Source: Methanobacteriaceae archaeon (GTDB taxonomy: Archaea > Methanobacteriota > Methanobacteria > Methanobacteriales > Methanobacteriaceae). From it: 64,000 nt of DNA. The notes under the pieces are model-generated. The model was not told the DNA's origin. It did not search any database and saw nothing but the letters and a program-made list of their open reading frames with translations. Position numbers and translations under genes: made by a program. The stretch spans positions 415,040-479,039 of the forward strand of contig JACBOA010000001.1 of NCBI GenBank assembly GCA_013403005.1, given 5' to 3'. This document shows positions 8,007 through 16,062 of the stretch, one piece after another. Position 1 is the stretch's first letter. Every line of letters begins with the position of its first letter.

Positions 8007-8693
8007 ATGTTAAAAGTTTCAATAGCCACCGATGGCCCATATGGAGATCGTGCCTACGATACCATCAAAAAAGAGTTTGATACAGTCTTAATCCAACTGG
8101 AACAACCTAGTTCCATGTTTATAGATGATATTGAAATACCTGAAAAGGATGTTAAACTGATTGAAGATGCCAATATATTGATCACCTATACTACCCATCC
8201 TGATCTTACCCTGGAATTGGTGGAAAGATTTGCAGATAAAGTTGATTGGATTATAGTGGCTGCCTGGAGGGGTGATGGTTTTAAGAACCAATTAGAAATA
8301 CATGAAAATGTTTTATGTCCCTATATAATGTGTGAACTGGAAGAGAATGGTGATCTCATCTTTGATAAGTTTGCATCAGATATCGGGAAACCCAAGGTAG
8401 TTCTGAAATTGGATGGTAATAAGATGAAGGATATTCTGGTTTTAAGATCCTCACCATGCGGATCAACCTCATTTGTAGCTGATTACATAAAAGAGAACTA
8501 TCTAGGTAAAGAATTAGACTCTGAAAACCTTCCGACAGAAGCAGGGCTTAAGTTGCAGCATTATCCTTGTAGAGCAGCTAAAATGCGACTATTCACTGAT
8601 GAGGAGTGTAAAAAAGAAATGGCTTCAGGACTTCACCGTGACGCGTTTGAAGAGGCAATTGCCTTTGCATGTCGGACTTTGGAAAAATCGTAA
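8007..8693 (+). CDS. DUF166-family protein
   Basis: A 228-residue soluble protein that I recognise as the archaeal DUF166 family, sometimes annotated as thymidylate-synthase-related without firm proof. Cysteine motifs are visible: CPYIMCE near residue 105, SSPCGST near residue 150 and HYPCRAAKM near residue 190, which suggests a bound metal or redox role. GAGGGTGA just before the ATG at 8007 supports this start over the GTG at 8004. It begins right after the arsC stop and is therefore probably translated from the same mRNA. Its job in arsenic handling, if any, is unknown. Confidence 0.75.
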   Translation: MLKVSIATDGPYGDRAYDTIKKEFDTVLIQLEQPSSMFIDDIEIPEKDVKLIEDANILITYTTHPDLTLELVERFADKVDWIIVAAWRGDGFKNQLEIHENVLCPYIMCELEENGDLIFDKFASDIGKPKVVLKLDGNKMKDILVLRSSPCGSTSFVADYIKENYLGKELDSENLPTEAGLKLQHYPCRAAKMRLFTDEECKKEMASGLHRDAFEEAIAFACRTLEKS

Positions 8694-8752
8694 CTGAAAA
8701 TATATCTATTTAATAAAATAATCATTTAAATATAAAATTTGAGGTGAAAAAT

Positions 8753-8992
8753 ATGAAAATAACTGTGTATGGTACTGGATGTGCTAATTGCCAGGCATTA
8801 GAAAACAATGCTCGCAGGGCAGTTGAAGAATTAAGTGTAGATGCAGATATAGTAAAGGTTCAGGAAATGGACCAGATATTTGAAGCTGGAATTACAGGAA
8901 CGCCAGGGCTGGCAATTAATGATGAAATAAAATCCATGGGTCGTATTCCATCAGTAGATGAGATTAAGAAATGGATAGAAGCTAAGAAATAG
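8753..8992 (+). CDS. Thioredoxin-like redox-active disulfide protein (MTH895 type)
   Basis: This small protein of 79 residues has one thioredoxin-fold domain. The active site is TGCANC, the C-x2-C of the small archaeal/bacterial redox-active disulfide protein 2 family, followed by the cis-Pro segment GTPGLAIN and a C-terminal helix SVDEIKKWIEAKK. It likely reduces disulfides, with ArsC as a plausible partner. GAGGTG at 8741-8746 gives the ATG at 8753 as start. It lies between the ars genes and an ArsP-type permease, a pairing common for this family. A broken paralogue is at 11405-11642. Confidence 0.87.
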   Translation: MKITVYGTGCANCQALENNARRAVEELSVDADIVKVQEMDQIFEAGITGTPGLAINDEIKSMGRIPSVDEIKKWIEAKK

Positions 8993-9203
8993 TTTATATT
9001 TTACGAATTTTTCAAAAAAAAAATTTTCATTTTTTTTATAAAAAATAGAGAATCATTATTTTTTATCTTTTGATTTAGCAATAATTGATTTTTGATAATT
9101 TCATTTTCCTAATCCATTGATCACAGTAGTTTTTGTGAAAAAACTCACAAAATTCAAGTAAGGAAATAAAATAGGAATTTTTTTTTAGAAAAAATCCATT
9201 TCT

Positions 9204-10190
9204 TTAAATTATGGCATTGAACAGGTAACCTATGGCAGTTATGGACACAGCAAGTATGCCAATGAATATGGCCAGAAGTTTAGGTTTTAACACCTTTCTA
9301 AGTATAATCATCTCGGGTACTGAAAGTGCAGTAACTGCCATCATAAAGGCCAGAGCAGTTCCTATGGGTATGCCTTTGTCAATGAAAACCGCCACCAGGG
9401 GGATGATCCCTGCAGCATTAGAGTATAATGGCACTCCAATTAAAACTGCTACGGGCACTGCTAAAGGATTACCCGGACCGGCATAGGTGAGAAGGAAATC
9501 TGAAGGCACGTATCCATGTATTATAGCTCCTATTCCAATGGCGATTATTACATAGGGTCCTACTTTCTTCAACAGATCCTTGGTGTAATCTTTGGAGGAT
9601 ATGGCACGTTCTTTGAGGGTCTGATTTTCCTCTTCCAGGGCCACTCCTGATTGTTCAGCAGCCTTAATTTTTTCAATCATCTCATAAACGTAACTTTCCA
9701 CCTCACCTTCCAGTTTAAGTCTCCCTATGATGATTCCTGCGATAATGGCAATTATTAGTCCGGATATGATGTATAATGCGGTTATCTGCCATCCTACCAT
9801 ACCCCACAGTAATATAATGGCAATTTCATTTACCATTGGGGAGGCAATGAGAAAGGAAAAAGTCACACCTAAAGGAACTCCAGATTCAATGAATCCAATG
9901 AAAAGGGGTACTGCGGAGCAGGAGCAGAATGGAGTGATAATACCCACTAAAGCAGCCGCTACATTCCCCACATATTCATTTCTTTTTCCCAGTGCCTTTC
10001 TTACCTTAAGGGGAGATATGTAACTTCTGAAGAAAGCTATGGCAAAGATTATAACGGATAATAGGATCAGGATCTTGATGGTGTCGTATATGAAGAAATT
10101 TACTGCACTTCCCAGTTGCGATGCAGGATCTAATCCCATTAGGACAAAGGTAAGATAATTCACTCCTTCCTGTAGAATATCAGGTACCAT
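9204..10190 (-). CDS. ArsP-type permease (DUF318 / PF03773-like)
   Basis: This is a membrane protein of 328 residues in two halves of about four helices each, joined by a charged cytoplasmic linker (about residues 160-200). The family signature is the PFCSCSAVPLF motif near residue 85, with the paired cysteines that in ArsP bind trivalent organoarsenicals. Related members export other soft metals or sulfur compounds, so the substrate is not certain. SD AGAGGT precedes the ATG. It converges with the thioredoxin-like gene and leads the small zinc-ribbon gene's neighbourhood in an arsenic-flavoured region. Confidence 0.85.
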   Translation of the reverse strand: MVPDILQEGVNYLTFVLMGLDPASQLGSAVNFFIYDTIKILILLSVIIFAIAFFRSYISPLKVRKALGKRNEYVGNVAAALVGIITPFCSCSAVPLFIGFIESGVPLGVTFSFLIASPMVNEIAIILLWGMVGWQITALYIISGLIIAIIAGIIIGRLKLEGEVESYVYEMIEKIKAAEQSGVALEEENQTLKERAISSKDYTKDLLKKVGPYVIIAIGIGAIIHGYVPSDFLLTYAGPGNPLAVPVAVLIGVPLYSNAAGIIPLVAVFIDKGIPIGTALAFMMAVTALSVPEMIILRKVLKPKLLAIFIGILAVSITAIGYLFNAII

Positions 10191-10213
10191 TTTTAACCTC
10201 TTTAATTACACCT

Positions 10214-10405
10214 TCAAACCTTTTTCCTGCATCTAAAACAGTAATCTGTTTCTTTATCTGTTTTGAATATTCTACCGCAGTTCTTACAAACTACTTCTTT
10301 AAGGGATGATTTTTTCTTTTCTAAGAGTCCTGTTTGGCAGGCACATCCCCCACCACTGTACATTCCTTTGATTTTCGCTTCAAATCCTTTATCATCTTCA
10401 TTCAT
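10214..10405 (-). CDS. Small zinc-ribbon protein
   Basis: The protein has 63 residues, with a glycine- and cysteine-containing N-terminal part (SGGGCACQTG) and a C-terminal four-cysteine ribbon: VCKNCGRIF then YCFRCRKKV. It probably binds one zinc. The ATG at 10405 has AGGTG seven bases upstream; the GTG at 10412-10414 overlaps that SD and is rejected. It is immediately upstream of the ArsP-type permease (about 24 bases), so the two are likely one transcript. The role is unknown; a metal sensor or accessory protein is possible. Confidence 0.7.
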   Translation of the reverse strand: MNEDDKGFEAKIKGMYSGGGCACQTGLLEKKKSSLKEVVCKNCGRIFKTDKETDYCFRCRKKV

Positions 10406-10557
10406 ATGTAACACCTGCTCATTCTCGCGTATTAATATTTTTTATTCTATTTCCAGCATATTATTCCTCAGCATCGTGCTAAGAATAACTTCCAAAGACT
10501 TTTCAGGTTTAAATCTGTTTAAAGTTTGTGGTTGTTTTTTTTGAATACTATAGATGC

Positions 10558-11331
10558 TCAGCCCTTCAACTGTTGGTAGATGGTTCTTAATCTGTTCTGG
10601 TAAGCAGTTTTTATAGTATTTTCTTCCTTTTCCATTGGTTTAACAGGTATGAGATCCATTACTTCTTCTGGGCTTAGTTGAGACTCGTAAAATGTTTTCG
10701 CTGCACCAGTAACCATTTTCAGGAGGCATTCCTTTAACTCATTATCTTCCAGCCCAAATGAACTACCCAGTTTGAATAATTCATTAAACTGAAACCAGAA
10801 ATAAGTGGGGCCCATGGCAGTTAAAACTGCATAAGCCTCCAGTTTATCCTCATCAACCTCAGGGGTGGCTCCCAGAGTATTAAATAGATCTAAGATTTCC
10901 TTTTTCTCGGAATCATTTATCTCCGGAGCGAAGCTGACGGGGTTGTATCCTTGGTTGATGATGGATGGTGCGTTGGGTATCAAGCGAACTATACGACTGA
11001 ATCCACCCAGTATGCTGGATATTTGTTCGATTTTAGGTTTAGGTGCCAGTGATATCACCACGGAATTTGGTTTTAGATGTGCTTTGGTCTCTTTCAACAC
11101 ATCTGCCATGATGGGTGGATGAACAGCTAGAAAAACCATATCCTGCGAGGCAGCGATTCCATATTCATCTGAAACTGTCTTAATTTCTGGAAATTCATTT
11201 TCGATCTTTTTAAGGCTTTCTGGGCTGGTGTCATATACTACCATATTATCTAATTTCATTCCTTTATTCTTAAATCCATTTAGTAATATTTTGGTTACTC
11301 TTCCTCCGCCAATGAATCCTATAGTTTTCAT
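10558..11331 (-). CDS. Pyrroline-5-carboxylate reductase-like / F420-type NAD(P)-binding protein
   Basis: A Rossmann-fold oxidoreductase of 257 residues. It begins MKTIGFIGGGRVTKILLNGF, has the VFLAVHPP segment after the second beta unit, the IVRLIPNAPS motif typical of ProC-type proteins, and an all-helical C-terminal domain with the AVLTAMGPTYFW segment. GGAGGT seven bases before the ATG at 11331 fixes the start. ProC makes proline, but the substrate residues differ enough that a different imine or ketone substrate is possible. It stands alone between the zinc-ribbon gene and the broken thioredoxin copy. Confidence 0.75.
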   Translation of the reverse strand: MKTIGFIGGGRVTKILLNGFKNKGMKLDNMVVYDTSPESLKKIENEFPEIKTVSDEYGIAASQDMVFLAVHPPIMADVLKETKAHLKPNSVVISLAPKPKIEQISSILGGFSRIVRLIPNAPSIINQGYNPVSFAPEINDSEKKEILDLFNTLGATPEVDEDKLEAYAVLTAMGPTYFWFQFNELFKLGSSFGLEDNELKECLLKMVTGAAKTFYESQLSPEEVMDLIPVKPMEKEENTIKTAYQNRLRTIYQQLKG

Positions 11332-11404
11332 GTATCTAACCTCCAATTGTGATACAAATAGGTTTAAAATGGAAAATTTACCTGTTTTTGATTAATCTGA
11401 TTCT

Positions 11405-11642
11405 TTAATCTATTATCCATTTTTTAATTTCAGTTACTGATGGAATTCTCTCCATTGACTTGATTTCTCCCTCAATTCCTAAACCTGGTGTTTCAGTGAT
11501 CCTGCTTCAGAGATCTGTTCCATTTCCTGGATTTTCACAATTTCAGCATCTGCTCCAGATTCTTCAACAGTCTTTCTGGCGTTATTTTCAATTGCTTTGC
11601 AGTTTGCGCAACCAGTTCCATTTATATTTCGTTTTTCTTCAT
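11405..11642 (-). pseudogene. Broken paralogue of the thioredoxin-like gene at 8753
   Basis: Translating the minus strand gives NGTGCANCKAIENNARKTVE, then IVKIQEMEQISEAG in one frame, and after a frameshift TPGLGIEGEIKSMERIPSVT and EIKKWII. This follows the intact protein at 8753-8992 almost residue by residue, including the TGCANC active site. The ATG at 11640-11642 is in a third frame, so there are at least two frameshifts in a gene of otherwise identical length (238 against 240 bases). It is therefore a recent duplicate or ancient paralogue now inactive. Two separate shifts make a single sequencing error unlikely. Confidence 0.8.
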
Positions 11643-11748
11643 TTCACCCTTCTTACGTTTCATTCAATCAACTTCATGGTCAATCAGCATCTAATGAGAG
11701 ATTGATTCAGAGAATAAATTTAATGATATGAATATAAATTTTATGGAT

Positions 11749-12960
11749 TCATGCTTTTGTTTTATTTCTCTCCATTAATTTAGTGTTCATCCTGTCAAAT
11801 CTGTTTTTGATGTCTGTATATTCTTTTTCATCAAAGGGACAGTCTTCTATGCAGTAGGTACACCCTTGACTGCATCCGATGCAACGTTCTTCTAAAAACA
11901 TTGTTTCTTTACCACCGCAACAGGTTTCTGTTTCTATGAGCGCGTTTTCAGGGCAGGCCTTTATGCATTTACCGCACCGTTTACAGTACTCTGCTATCCA
12001 TGAATGTTCATTATCTTTTTTCACAGGCAAATTTTCAATGCTGGTGAATATGGCTGAAATCTTCTGTCTGGGACCAGATGTGGGAGTTATTAACAGGCCA
12101 CTTTGCCCTATCCATCCCATACCTGCTTTTTGGCCCAGTGGTGAGAATTTCACAGCACCTCCGTAGGGATGGGCAGATTCAGCAGCAAAACCATTTTCTC
12201 TAAGAAAATCTGCGATTTGGTAGGTTAATTCGCCCAGTTTTTCATAATGTGCGTCGTTTATTGCCTTTGCTGCAGTTCCTGGATCGGTTAGGATGAGATC
12301 ATCATCCATTTCCATGGTTAATACAATTGTATTGGAAAATAGGGGGGATTGACCGGGATTAATTAGCTCTGGAGTGATATTAGTGTATCCTATGCTTTTG
12401 ATTCCAATGGAATGAGCATAATCTTCAAGTTTTTCCATGAACTCACTATCAGCAATTGTTTTTGGCTCATCTGGATTGTTTTTTATATATTCATCTGGAT
12501 AGTCTCCGCCGCATCCACAACTACAATTACTGTTTTTTTCAGGAACCTTTTCCGTTGATTCAACTGTTTCTGGAGTTCCACACCCACAAACTCCATTATC
12601 TACTTCCTGATGGGCAGGAGTTTCAGAGCATGCAGTCTTCTCATTATCATTCCCTTCAATTTGGAGTTTCCCAGCTTTTACCAGTTCTTTTTTGACCTTT
12701 GCCCAGATTCTTTCTTTCTGGTAAAGTTCACGAAGTGGTTTTTTGTCTGGGAAGGTGATTGCATTTCCCTGGCAGAGGGTTGCGCATGTGGTGCATCCAA
12801 CTGTACATTTGTAAGGTTGAACAACCACTGGACCATTTTCAGTCCATTTGTAGACTTTTGCTCCGCAGTTCATGCATATTCCGCATTCAACACATTTTTC
12901 AGGATCAATTTTAGGGAACCATTGAATTTTTTCTCGGGGATACCCAGCAAACCAAGCCAT
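11749..12960 (-). CDS. Multi-cluster Fe-S protein with QueG/reductive-dehalogenase-like core
   Basis: A soluble protein of 403 residues. The N-terminal ferredoxin-like part has CVECGICMNCGAKV and, at about residue 55, CTVGCTTCATLC. A cysteine-rich linker follows (VCGCG and CSCGCGG). The middle is a domain like epoxyqueuosine reductase (AESAHPYGGAVKFSPLGQKA then GWIGQSGLLITP). The C-terminal dicluster ferredoxin has CKRCGKCIKACP and CIGCSQGCTYCIEDCP. No membrane segments are seen. The TCCTCC complement at 12967-12972 gives an SD for the ATG at 12960, removing 21 residues. It is probably an electron-transfer enzyme; the substrate is unknown. Confidence 0.75.
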   Translation of the reverse strand: MAWFAGYPREKIQWFPKIDPEKCVECGICMNCGAKVYKWTENGPVVVQPYKCTVGCTTCATLCQGNAITFPDKKPLRELYQKERIWAKVKKELVKAGKLQIEGNDNEKTACSETPAHQEVDNGVCGCGTPETVESTEKVPEKNSNCSCGCGGDYPDEYIKNNPDEPKTIADSEFMEKLEDYAHSIGIKSIGYTNITPELINPGQSPLFSNTIVLTMEMDDDLILTDPGTAAKAINDAHYEKLGELTYQIADFLRENGFAAESAHPYGGAVKFSPLGQKAGMGWIGQSGLLITPTSGPRQKISAIFTSIENLPVKKDNEHSWIAEYCKRCGKCIKACPENALIETETCCGGKETMFLEERCIGCSQGCTYCIEDCPFDEKEYTDIKNRFDRMNTKLMERNKTKA

Positions 12961-13118
12961 ATTTATCTCCTCCAATCCCACAGGGTTTAGTAGTTCTTTT
13001 ATCTTTGCAATAATGATGAGCAACTTTCTCAGAATTACATAAATTTTAAACAGTTGATTTCTATTCTAAGATTCATCTTATTCCACACTTCTAATTTCAT
13101 ATATTCAAATATATAAAT

Positions 13119-13150
13119 ATATTGATTAATGGGTAATCCTTAATCAATAT
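13119..13150. promoter_or_regulatory. Inverted repeat upstream of the Fe-S protein
   Basis: Perfect 11-base arms, ATATTGATTAA and TTAATCAATAT, are separated by ten bases. In minus orientation the repeat lies just before an AT-only TATA-like stretch at about 13100-13118, which suits an operator for the Fe-S gene. It could instead be the 3' hairpin of the pyrophosphatase operon. The rest of the 336-base gap 13024-13359 holds no gene that I can see. Confidence 0.4.
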
Positions 13151-13359
13151 TAAATTCTCTAAAAGCAAAATTAGGGTTGATAAAATTTAATAATCTCTGA
13201 AACTAAGAACTAAACTAATTTTTAGGATAAATATAAAGAACTTTATAAAGAACTTAGATAGTTAAAAGTCAGTAGGATGTTAAATTCTGCCAAAATATCC
13301 GGATATTTTAATCTTGATTATGAAACCAGTTTAGGACATAACAAAATATAAAAATAGGG

Positions 13360-13881
13360 TTATAATTTATTATATAACTCTATAGAATGTTTCACGGCTT
13401 CGAATGCTTTTTGAGCATTCTCCCAACCTTTCACTTGGGTTTTTTTACCTTCCAATTTTTTGTACTCGGTGAAAAAGTGTGCAACTTCATCTAAGAAAGC
13501 TGTAGGCATGTCAGAAACATCCTTAACATCTTTGAACTTAGGATCATTTACAGGCACACCTAATATCTTGTCATCACTTTCATCACCATCTATCATTCTC
13601 ATCACACCAATTACTCTGGTTTCGATGATGCACCCCGGAAAAGTGGGTTGTTCCATAACAACCAGAATATCCATGGGATCTCCATCATCCCAGAGAGTTT
13701 TGGGGATAATCCCATACTCTGCAGGATAGTGGAATGGTGAATACAGTACTCTATCCAGTGCAAATGCCTCTTTATCCTTGTCATATTCATATTTATTCCT
13801 AGATCCCTTTGGAATTTCCACTACTGCATAAACAACTTCTGGAACTGATGGCCCAGTCGGTATCTCTTTCCATAAATTCAT
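13360..13881 (-). CDS. ppa: Inorganic pyrophosphatase, family I
   Basis: It hydrolyses pyrophosphate to drive biosynthesis, using Mg2+. At 173 residues it has the usual archaeal/bacterial length. The metal-site signature DDGDPMDILVVM is intact, as are the N-terminal SPFHYPAEYG segment and the later PKFKDVKDVSD. AGGAGTGAT precedes the ATG. It is the last gene of a four-gene minus-strand run that starts with a fluoride riboswitch, 39 bases after enolase. Family I pyrophosphatases are strongly inhibited by fluoride, which occupies the place of the nucleophilic water, so extra enzyme would help under fluoride stress. Confidence 0.96.
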   Translation of the reverse strand: MNLWKEIPTGPSVPEVVYAVVEIPKGSRNKYEYDKDKEAFALDRVLYSPFHYPAEYGIIPKTLWDDGDPMDILVVMEQPTFPGCIIETRVIGVMRMIDGDESDDKILGVPVNDPKFKDVKDVSDMPTAFLDEVAHFFTEYKKLEGKKTQVKGWENAQKAFEAVKHSIELYNKL

Positions 13882-13920
13882 ACAATCACTCCTAATTTTA
13901 ATGTATTAAAAGAACATATC

Positions 13921-15159
13921 TTAAAAACTTGCCATTGAAGCATTGGTCATTTGCTCTTCAATTCGGATCAGCTCGTTTAGTTTGGCAATCCTTTCTCCCC
14001 CAACAGCTCCTGTTTTGATAAGGGGACATGAAAATGCAACAGCTAAATGTGCAATAGTTTCATCGGTGGTTTCACCTGAACGGTGTGAGACAACGGGAGT
14101 ATAATTATTATCTTTTGCAAGTTTCACAGTCTTATAAGTGTCACTTAAAGTTCCTATCTGGTTGGGTTTGATGATAATTGCATTGGCAGCTCCCATCTCT
14201 ATCCCCTTGGAGAGTATCTCTGCATTAGTAACAAAGATATCATCACCACAAATAATACACCGGTCTTTAACCCTTTCAGTGAGTTCTGCAAATCCTTCAA
14301 AATCATCTTCACGTAGGGGGTCTTCAACAAAAAACATTTTGTAAGTATCAATGATCTCTTCAACAAAGTCTATCTGTTCACCGGTATCCCTGCTAACCCC
14401 CTCTCTAGCATACACATATTTCGAACCATCCCATAAGCCACTGGGAGCTAAATCAAGTGAGGGTCTGATTTCAATTCCGGTTTCATCAGATACTTCTTCA
14501 CAGGCTTTGGTTTGAATCTCTAATGCCTCATAATTGGATAGATTAGGTGCCCATCCACCTTCATCACCTTTCCCTCCTGTTGAGAGGGTATCTTTGACTT
14601 TTATAAGCTCTCCAATTCTTTTATGAACATTTGAATTTGCGAAAACGGCTTCTTTGATGTTCCGCGCACCTATGGGAACCACTAAGAACTCCTGTATATC
14701 TGGTGCATTTTTCCCAGCATGCGCTCCTCCGTTTATCATATTACCCAGGGGGTAGGGAATTTCCGTAACTAGGTTTCCACCCAGAAACTGGTAAAGGGGC
14801 ATATTATACGATGAAGCTGCAGCTTTGGCAGCAGCCAGGGAAATTGCAACCACAGTATTCCCTCCTAAAGATGAAAAATTATCAGTACCATCTAATTCCT
14901 TCATAACCTCATCTATAACACTGGTGTCTTCTGCAGATAGTCCCTTAAGTTCGGAAATAATCTCCTTTTGATGCTGAGCAATGACCTTATCCACTCCTAT
15001 ATCAGGAAATGCAGTTACTTCCAATGCCCCGGTACTGGCACCACTGGGTGCTGCAGCAATCCCCTGGCCATTTGCAGTTATAATTTCCACTTCCAGGGTA
15101 GGGTTTCCTCTGCTGTCTAAAATCTTCCTCATCAAAACGTTTTCTATTGTACTCTCCAC
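13921..15159 (-). CDS. eno: Enolase
   Basis: Interconverts 2-phosphoglycerate and phosphoenolpyruvate with Mg2+. The 412-residue chain starts VESTIENVLMRKILDSRGNP. It has SGASTGALE near the N-terminus, metal ligands in FVEDPL and CGDDIFVTN, and the catalytic-lysine signature IIIKPNQIGTLSDT followed by VVSHRSGETTD. The GTG at 15159 is taken as start because GGTGGTG lies five bases upstream; the longer frame from 15246 would overlap the promoter-like leader. It is gene three of the riboswitch-led operon. Fluoride with phosphate is a classic tight inhibitor of enolase. Confidence 0.95.
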   Translation of the reverse strand: MESTIENVLMRKILDSRGNPTLEVEIITANGQGIAAAPSGASTGALEVTAFPDIGVDKVIAQHQKEIISELKGLSAEDTSVIDEVMKELDGTDNFSSLGGNTVVAISLAAAKAAASSYNMPLYQFLGGNLVTEIPYPLGNMINGGAHAGKNAPDIQEFLVVPIGARNIKEAVFANSNVHKRIGELIKVKDTLSTGGKGDEGGWAPNLSNYEALEIQTKACEEVSDETGIEIRPSLDLAPSGLWDGSKYVYAREGVSRDTGEQIDFVEEIIDTYKMFFVEDPLREDDFEGFAELTERVKDRCIICGDDIFVTNAEILSKGIEMGAANAIIIKPNQIGTLSDTYKTVKLAKDNNYTPVVSHRSGETTDETIAHLAVAFSCPLIKTGAVGGERIAKLNELIRIEEQMTNASMASF

Positions 15160-15253
15160 AATTACACCACCAAATTTTATTAAATGAATCCAATGGGCGC
15201 TATATGATACAATATGGATAAGATGATGATTAATGATTGGTTGCACCTTATTT

Positions 15254-16033
15254 TCACAGATAAGATAAACTTTTCAATATGTATAAAGCCTTAAATGTGT
15301 ATTCAAGTTCTGAAATTCCTAGAAATATCGATCTTCTAAATCCACCGTTATTATTCTGGAGTTTAACCACGTGGTTGATAATCTTATCCGGATATTCAGG
15401 TTCCACATCTAAAATTTCATGGATTCTAATTCCAGAATATATTGCTTCAATATAAGGCGGGTAACTATTGGGAGTGTAGGCAAATATTCCCTCATCGGTA
15501 CGGCAGTTATTAGTAAAATTAATTATATCCCTCTCATTTCTGATCAGGGACCTGTTTATGATATTTAAAGATTCTAATGCGTATTGAGTCAAAGTAATAT
15601 TTGAATTTTTTTTCCCAAAGCCCCCATCTTCATTTTGATGGCTTAATATCCACTCAGCAATGTTATTCAGCTTTTTATGTCCGGTTAAGTGAAGTATAAC
15701 TGTGCTGAGATAGGCTGTTTCCAGATTGGGAAATTCTTTTTGGTTGGAAAGGCGGTGAATGTATTTATCTGCGATTTCAGGTTTTTTCCCCAGTAAATTT
15801 AAAATATTCACCAAATTAAATTTCCCATAAACTCCGAATATGTAACCTTTTTGTATATCCTCAACCCATTTTATGGTTTTATCAATATTGTAAGGGGTTT
15901 CATTGAACATTTTCATTATTAAAAGGCCATAGTAGGTGTTTTTCCCATCAGGGATTCCTTCATAAAGAGTGAAGCCTCCTCCTTCATGTTCACGCTGGTG
16001 AACATATTCTAAAGCCCTTTTTAAGATTTTCAT
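15254..16033 (-). CDS. Prenyltransferase/squalene-oxidase-repeat protein in the fluoride operon
   Basis: This soluble protein of 259 residues is built of alpha-alpha repeats like those of terpenoid cyclases and prenyltransferase beta subunits. Repeats end in Gly-Gly motifs: REHEGGGFTLYEG near residue 17, SHQNEDGGFGKKN near 130 and VKLQNNNGGFRRS near 220. It is much shorter than squalene cyclases and lacks their DxDD catalytic motif. It also lacks obvious Asp/Cys/His zinc ligands of prenyltransferases, so it may be a binding or scaffold protein. It lies between the antiporter (29 bases) and enolase, so it is likely co-expressed in response to fluoride. Function unknown. Confidence 0.7.
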   Translation of the reverse strand: MKILKRALEYVHQREHEGGGFTLYEGIPDGKNTYYGLLIMKMFNETPYNIDKTIKWVEDIQKGYIFGVYGKFNLVNILNLLGKKPEIADKYIHRLSNQKEFPNLETAYLSTVILHLTGHKKLNNIAEWILSHQNEDGGFGKKNSNITLTQYALESLNIINRSLIRNERDIINFTNNCRTDEGIFAYTPNSYPPYIEAIYSGIRIHEILDVEPEYPDKIINHVVKLQNNNGGFRRSIFLGISELEYTFKALYILKSLSYL

Positions 16034-16062
16034 CTTATCACTTAATTTTTATTCAATATATT

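Noticed and set aside
8088..8291. Frames antisense to the DUF166 gene and many similar antisense frames in long genes
   Set aside because: They are opposite strongly supported genes, lack SD sites and show no family motif.
11460..11705. Plus-strand frame of 81 codons
   Set aside because: It is the antisense of the broken thioredoxin-like copy, which explains the open frame and the codon pattern.
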